Notes under the pieces: model-generated
What the model was told of the DNA's origin: nothing
What the model saw: the letters and a program-made list of their open reading frames with translations, nothing else
Databases searched by the model: none
Program-made: the position numbers and the translations under genes
Part shown: in pieces, positions 60,497-64,000 of the stretch
Layout: each line of letters starts with the position of its first letter
How positions within the stretch are numbered: position 1 is the stretch's first letter
NCBI GenBank assembly: GCA_036403235.1
Contig: DASWRI010000044.1
Span: forward strand, 1-64,000
Reading direction: 5' to 3'
DNA: 64,000 bases
Origin: JBGTFE01 sp036403235
Lineage (GTDB): Bacteria; Acidobacteriota; Blastocatellia; Pyrinomonadales; Pyrinomonadaceae

Positions 60497-62098
60497 ATGG
60501 CTTTGCAATTACGCAGAAAAACACACGAATCAATCATCTATATCGATAAGGACAGCGCGCCGCGCATTATGCCGTTCGGCGAGGATTTTATTATCGAAGA
60601 CATTCCGGTCGGGACGCGCGTCATTTATCCGAATCCGCCGATAAAAGGTTTGCCGAACCGCGAGGCCGCGATTCGATACGCGGTCAATCATCCGATTGAC
60701 GCGAAACCGCTTTACGCGCAGCTTGAGCCGGGAATGCGTGTGACGATTGCGATGGACGACATTTCGCTGCCGCTGCCGCCGATGGCTTTGCCCGATATGC
60801 GCCAGACGATGCTCGAAGTCGTTTTGGATATGTGTGCGGCGAACGGCGTCGACGACGTGCATTTGATTGTCGCCAATTCGCTTCACCGCAAAATGACGGC
60901 CTGGGAAATGGAGCGAATGGTCGGCTCGACGATTTTCAACGAATTTTATCCCGAACGTTTTTACAATCACGACGCCGAGGACGACGAAAATTTAATCACG
61001 CTCGGACACACGCGCCACGACGAGCCGCTGCGCGTCAATCGCCGCGCCATCGAGAGCGATATTTTGATTTACATCAACATCAATCTCGTGCCGATGGACG
61101 GCGGGCACAAATCGGTCGCCGTCGGGCTTTGCGATTACGAATCTCTGCGCGCGCATCACGAGCCGCAGACTATTCTCGACTCGCATTCGTATATGGATCC
61201 GCCCGCGTCGGAATTGAATCACAAGGTCATACGGCTCGGAAAACTGGTTGACGAGCACTGCAACGTCTTTCACATCGAAACCGCGCTCAACAACAAAATG
61301 TTTCCCGAAGGCTACGACATTTTGACGCGCAACGAGGACGAATTTTCGTTCGCCGACCGGATGAAATGGGAAGTTATGAAGCGTACGTTTTCAAAAATGC
61401 CGCGCGCCGCGCGCCGCAAAATGCTTCACGCGATTCCGGCGCAGTATGAATTAATCGCCTGTTACGCGGGCGAAACGGAAAAAGTCCACGAAAAGATTCT
61501 CGAAAAAAATTACCAGCAATACGAAATCCCGGTCAAAGGCCAGTGCGACATAATGATTACGGGCATTCCCGACATCTCGCCGTATAACGTCTATTCTGCT
61601 TTGAATCCGCTGCTCGTGCAGGTAATGGCGCTCGGCTATCACTTCAATATGTTTCGCAACAAGCCTTTACTTCGGAAAGGCGGCGTGATGATTATCACGC
61701 ACCCGTGTTTTGACGAGTTCGACCATAATTTTCACCCGTCGTATATCGAATTTTTCCATCGTCTTCTGCCCGAATCGCGCGACGCGTTTTATCTGCGCGA
61801 GAAATACGAGCGCGAGTTTGCGACCAATCCGGCCTACGTCGAGATGTACCGGCGCGGCAACGCCTATCACGGCGCGCACCCGTTTTTTATGTGGTACTGG
61901 GGCGAAAACGGTCGCCAGCACGTCGGCAAAGTCATCGTCGCCGGCGCGGAAAACGCGCACGTTCCCGAAATCTTGGGCTGGGAACGCGCCGACAATCTGA
62001 CCGAAGCTATTGCCATGGCACGCTCGTTTATGGGCAGAAACGCCGAGATTACGATGCTGCACCAGCCGATAATCGGGCTTTGCAATGTGACGGATTAG
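60497..62098 (+). CDS. LarA-like (DUF2088) lactate-racemase-domain protein
   Basis: 533 residues. The N-terminal half matches the LarA catalytic domain: VTIAMDDISLPLPPM, the His-bearing ANSLHRKMTAWEM and LGHTRHDEPLRVN, then GGHKSVAVGLCDYESLRAHH. LarA needs a nickel-pincer cofactor carried on Lys and His residues made by LarBCE, which are not in the window. The protein is longer than LarA and its C-terminal part (YHFNMFRNKPLLRKGGVMIITHPCFDEF, PEILGWERADNLTEAI) is also conserved in style, so the real substrate may differ from lactate. Host-like composition. Confidence 0.8.
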   Translation: MALQLRRKTHESIIYIDKDSAPRIMPFGEDFIIEDIPVGTRVIYPNPPIKGLPNREAAIRYAVNHPIDAKPLYAQLEPGMRVTIAMDDISLPLPPMALPDMRQTMLEVVLDMCAANGVDDVHLIVANSLHRKMTAWEMERMVGSTIFNEFYPERFYNHDAEDDENLITLGHTRHDEPLRVNRRAIESDILIYININLVPMDGGHKSVAVGLCDYESLRAHHEPQTILDSHSYMDPPASELNHKVIRLGKLVDEHCNVFHIETALNNKMFPEGYDILTRNEDEFSFADRMKWEVMKRTFSKMPRAARRKMLHAIPAQYELIACYAGETEKVHEKILEKNYQQYEIPVKGQCDIMITGIPDISPYNVYSALNPLLVQVMALGYHFNMFRNKPLLRKGGVMIITHPCFDEFDHNFHPSYIEFFHRLLPESRDAFYLREKYEREFATNPAYVEMYRRGNAYHGAHPFFMWYWGENGRQHVGKVIVAGAENAHVPEILGWERADNLTEAIAMARSFMGRNAEITMLHQPIIGLCNVTD

Positions 62099-62125
62099 TA
62101 TTATACGTGCTGAATACGTATAATA
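62099..62125. promoter_or_regulatory. Probable mazEF operator
   Basis: TATTATACG (62099-62107) and CGTATAATA (62117-62125) form a perfect 9-bp dyad with a 9-base spacer, eight bases before the antitoxin ATG and directly after the LarA stop. It contains -10-like TATAAT sequences on both strands, as expected for an autoregulated toxin-antitoxin promoter. Confidence 0.75.
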
Positions 62126-62133
62126 AATTTTCT

Positions 62134-62364
62134 ATGCAAAAGAAATTAACGATTACGATTGACGAGCGCGTTTACGAAGGTCTGCAAACGGTTGTCGGGC
62201 GCGGGAAAATCAGCCAGTTTATTGAGGTTTTGCTGCGTCCGCACGTTTTGAAACAGGATTTGGACGCAGCTTACAAGGAAATGTCTGAAGACGAGGCGCG
62301 TGAAACCGAAGCGTTGGAATGGTCGGAAGCGACAATTGGAGACGTAAATAATGAAACGTGGTGA
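62134..62364 (+). CDS. mazE: Ribbon-helix-helix antitoxin of a MazEF pair
   Basis: 76 residues from the ATG at 62134. N-terminal KKLTITIDERVYEGLQTVVG is an RHH strand-helix, ISQFIEVLLRPHVL the second helix; the acidic C-terminus (EDEARETEALEWSEAT) is the toxin-neutralising tail. Its stop lies 14 bases inside the toxin gene, the usual translational overlap. The 9-bp dyad upstream is its likely binding site. Composition is near the host average. Confidence 0.87.
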   Translation: MQKKLTITIDERVYEGLQTVVGRGKISQFIEVLLRPHVLKQDLDAAYKEMSEDEARETEALEWSEATIGDVNNETW

Positions 62365-62671
62365 AGTCTGGTGGGTGAATTTCGAGCCGGCTATCGGCGG
62401 CGAAATCAAAAAACAGCGTCCCGCCGTTATCCTGAGCAACGACGTTTCCAACAAATATCTCAACCGCGTTCAAGTCGTGCCGCTTTCGAGTCAAATTGAC
62501 AAACTTTATCCGAGCGAGGCTTACGTCCAATTCGGCGGAAAACAGGCAAAAGCCTTAGCCGACCAACTGACAACCGTCAGCAAACAGCGTCTGCTAAATA
62601 AAGCCGGACATTTATCAAAAGCAGATGTTGAGCAAGTTGAAAGAGTAGTTAAGATACAGCTTGATTTATAA
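62351..62671 (+). CDS. mazF: MazF/PemK family mRNA interferase toxin
   Basis: 106 residues. MKRGEVWWVNFEPAIGGEIKKQRPAVILSND is the MazF opening with the catalytic Arg; VVPLSSQ, LADQLTTVSKQRL with Thr/Ser catalytic candidates complete the SH3-like fold. It cleaves mRNA at short sequence motifs (the motif cannot be predicted). It overlaps mazE. The complete length and intact motifs suggest an active toxin. Confidence 0.92.
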   Translation: MKRGEVWWVNFEPAIGGEIKKQRPAVILSNDVSNKYLNRVQVVPLSSQIDKLYPSEAYVQFGGKQAKALADQLTTVSKQRLLNKAGHLSKADVEQVERVVKIQLDL

Positions 62672-62741
62672 AAAGATGACGATACTTTATCTTACGTTAA
62701 TTTGACAATAAAAGATTTGCATTGCTAGTGGGGAATTGATT

Positions 62742-63401
62742 ATGGATAGTTCAACAAAAATTATGCGGTTAGAAATAGATGGTCAATGGACTGCCGACGA
62801 TATGATAAATTCAATTAAAGCAGTTCAAGATTTGTATAATCTAAGGCTAATTTTGCAATTTGAATATGAAGAATGGTTAGAATGGCGAGAGTTTTATCAT
62901 GAATTAAAATTTTTTCCACCTTTTCGTAAAAGAATGCAAGCTAGATTATTTTTTGAAAGAGATAATTTCCCATCTTGTTCAACGATAATCCCACTAAACG
63001 AAGATGAGCTTAGTCGAATTTCCGAGTTATGTTATCCGAATGAAATTTTAAATGTTCGCCGCATAAAATATGGTTCTAAGGGAATTAAAGACTTAGCGGG
63101 AATTGGCGAGATAATCGGTCATGTTAAGGATTTCATTCTTGAACTAATCCATATTAGAAAAGACAAAGAAAAACGCAGCCTCGAAAATGAAGAAAGGAAA
63201 CTAAAGAATCAACACTTACAACTAGAAAATGCCCAAAAATATGTTGAGTTAGCTAAAAGTATTGGCTTAAAAAAAACTGAAATTAGGCAATTGGTTAAAT
63301 TAGCTGATAACAAACAGGAAAAATTAGTTGATTTAATTGATGAAGGGAAAATATACGGAGTTAGATTATTAAATTCTAACGAAGAAAATTTAGACATATA
63401 A
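62742..63401 (+). CDS. AT-rich hypothetical protein with coiled coil
   Basis: 219 residues from the ATG at 62742 (GTGGGG upstream; a TTG two codons earlier is the alternative). N-terminal MDSSTKIMRLEIDGQWTADD, then EYEEWLEWREFYHEL, a strand-rich middle (NVRRIKYGSKGIKDLAGIG), a coiled coil (RKDKEKRSLENEERKLKNQH) and a helical C-terminus. No family recognised and no membrane segment. Strongly AT-rich and with foreign-looking codon use (TTA, AGA, ATA). Lies between mazF and the reductase gene, so it is probably part of the same acquired islet. Confidence 0.7.
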   Translation: MDSSTKIMRLEIDGQWTADDMINSIKAVQDLYNLRLILQFEYEEWLEWREFYHELKFFPPFRKRMQARLFFERDNFPSCSTIIPLNEDELSRISELCYPNEILNVRRIKYGSKGIKDLAGIGEIIGHVKDFILELIHIRKDKEKRSLENEERKLKNQHLQLENAQKYVELAKSIGLKKTEIRQLVKLADNKQEKLVDLIDEGKIYGVRLLNSNEENLDI

Positions 63402-63414
63402 CTTCGTTTGATTT

Positions 63415-64000
63415 ATGAAATTATCACCAACCCAAATTTTTAAAGGTAAAAAGATTTTCTTTATCGGCGGCACGGGCTTTGTCGGTAAGGTTACGCTTTC
63501 GATGCTGCTCAATAATTTTCCCGACATCGGGCGAGTTTATGCGACCGTCAGAGCGCGAGATGCGAAAGAATCGGAAATTCGTTTTTGGACGAGCATCGTC
63601 ACAAGCCCGACGTTTGACCCTTTAAGAGAAAAATACGGCGACAAATTTGAAAATTTTATCCGCGAAAAAGTCGTGCCGGTGAACGGCGACGTCGGCAACG
63701 AATTTCTCGGTTTAGATGAAAAGGAAGCGAAAAAGTTAATGCGCGACTGCGACATTATCATCAACGGCGCGGGCAACGTGACGTTTAATCCGCCGCTCGA
63801 AAGCGCCTTGAGAACAAACGTCGTCGGCTCAAACAATATTTTGAAAATGGCGCGCCTGATGAAGCGCCCCGCGCTCGTGCACGTTTCGACCTGTTTTGTC
63901 GCCGGTAAACGGAGCGGCGCGATTTGGGAAAACGAGCCGGTCGTCGGGTATTTCCCGAGAAAAAACGAGCTCGTCGGCACCACCTTCGACGTCAACAAGG
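63415..64000 (+). CDS. Fatty acyl-CoA reductase-like SDR (partial, runs off the end)
   Basis: Open to the window edge; 195 complete codons. N-terminal FFIGGTGFVGKVTLSMLL is the NAD(P) loop of extended SDRs and VYATVRARDAKESEIRFW, VNGDVGNEFLGL, INGAGNVTFNPPLESALRTNVVGSNNIL and LVHVSTCFVAG follow, as in NAD_binding_4 or 'male sterility' fatty acyl-CoA reductases. These make fatty alcohols or aldehydes for wax, ether or other lipids. The Ser/Thr of the active site is seen in VSTC; the YxxxK has not been reached. Composition is host-like. ATTTATG at the start without Shine-Dalgarno. Confidence 0.85.
   Translation, partial: MKLSPTQIFKGKKIFFIGGTGFVGKVTLSMLLNNFPDIGRVYATVRARDAKESEIRFWTSIVTSPTFDPLREKYGDKFENFIREKVVPVNGDVGNEFLGLDEKEAKKLMRDCDIIINGAGNVTFNPPLESALRTNVVGSNNILKMARLMKRPALVHVSTCFVAGKRSGAIWENEPVVGYFPRKNELVGTTFDVNK

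Noticed and set aside
60004..63401. Prophage or integrative element
   Set aside because: Two AT-rich genes and mazEF are present but no integrase, phage structural gene, att-like direct repeat or transposase.

Overview
The window reads as bacterial chromosome from an Acidobacteriota-like organism, most likely class Blastocatellia (Pyrinomonadaceae type). This is inferred from the family mix: CHRD plus FG-GAP exported proteins, a delta-60-repeat/FG-GAP protein, very long TPR proteins, bacilliredoxin, a baeRF protein and a DUF6986-type protein. Base composition is roughly balanced. There is no rRNA, insertion sequence, prophage or CRISPR array; one tRNA-Arg(CCT) is present.

Layout. 0-8.4 kb: a co-directional train of redox and electrophile-stress genes (glutathione peroxidase, two aldo/keto reductases, Old Yellow Enzyme, luciferase-like flavoenzyme, Rossmann oxidoreductase, OsmC, thioredoxin, quinone reductase), then a hemerythrin with a good sigma-54 promoter match. 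8.4-13 kb: exported CHRD/FG-GAP protein, beta-barrel-like protein, and a thiE-thiD thiamin operon on the minus strand. 13-16.3 kb: a soft-metal module (MerR regulator, MerR-type promoter with a 20-bp spacer, His-rich lipoprotein, cupredoxin/Met-rich/beta-barrel fusion). 16.4-22.4 kb: TPR protein, sugar nucleotidyltransferase, baeRF protein with a coupled 49-codon gene, mutM. 22.6-24.7 kb: a homocysteine methyltransferase/MTHFR fusion behind a promoter, a SAM-II-like riboswitch and a terminator with a matching antiterminator. 25-35.6 kb: small exported proteins, DinB, HemQ-like protein, acyP, apt, tRNA, a large delta-60/FG-GAP protein, nnr, tsaE, L,D-transpeptidase. 35.7-45.3 kb: a 1663-residue TPR protein with an embedded C39-like peptidase domain, bacilliredoxin, PilZ, TIM-barrel lyase-like protein, radA. 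45.4-55 kb: PIN/TRAM-ispD-ispF, exported proteins, pyrimidine-nucleoside phosphorylase, VWA protein and a nucleoside-type ABC binding protein and ATPase with no permease. 55-59.2 kb: SemiSWEET, aminotransferase, VOC, coaD, TatT-like lipoprotein. 59.3-64 kb: HAD phosphatase, LarA-domain protein and a truncated fatty acyl-CoA reductase, interrupted by AT-rich genes and a mazEF pair.

The most unusual feature lies between the genes. At least 22 intergenic spots carry inverted repeats whose arms are built of degenerate 7-nt (sometimes 9-nt) tandem units. They fill gaps from stop codon to start codon, sometimes supply the stop codon, and in ten cases end within about 10 nt of a start codon that lacks a Shine-Dalgarno sequence. 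Two further loci carry ten tandem copies of a 21-bp unit with helically phased A-tracts. These two repeat systems, with the SAM-II-like leader, are the main points for follow-up.
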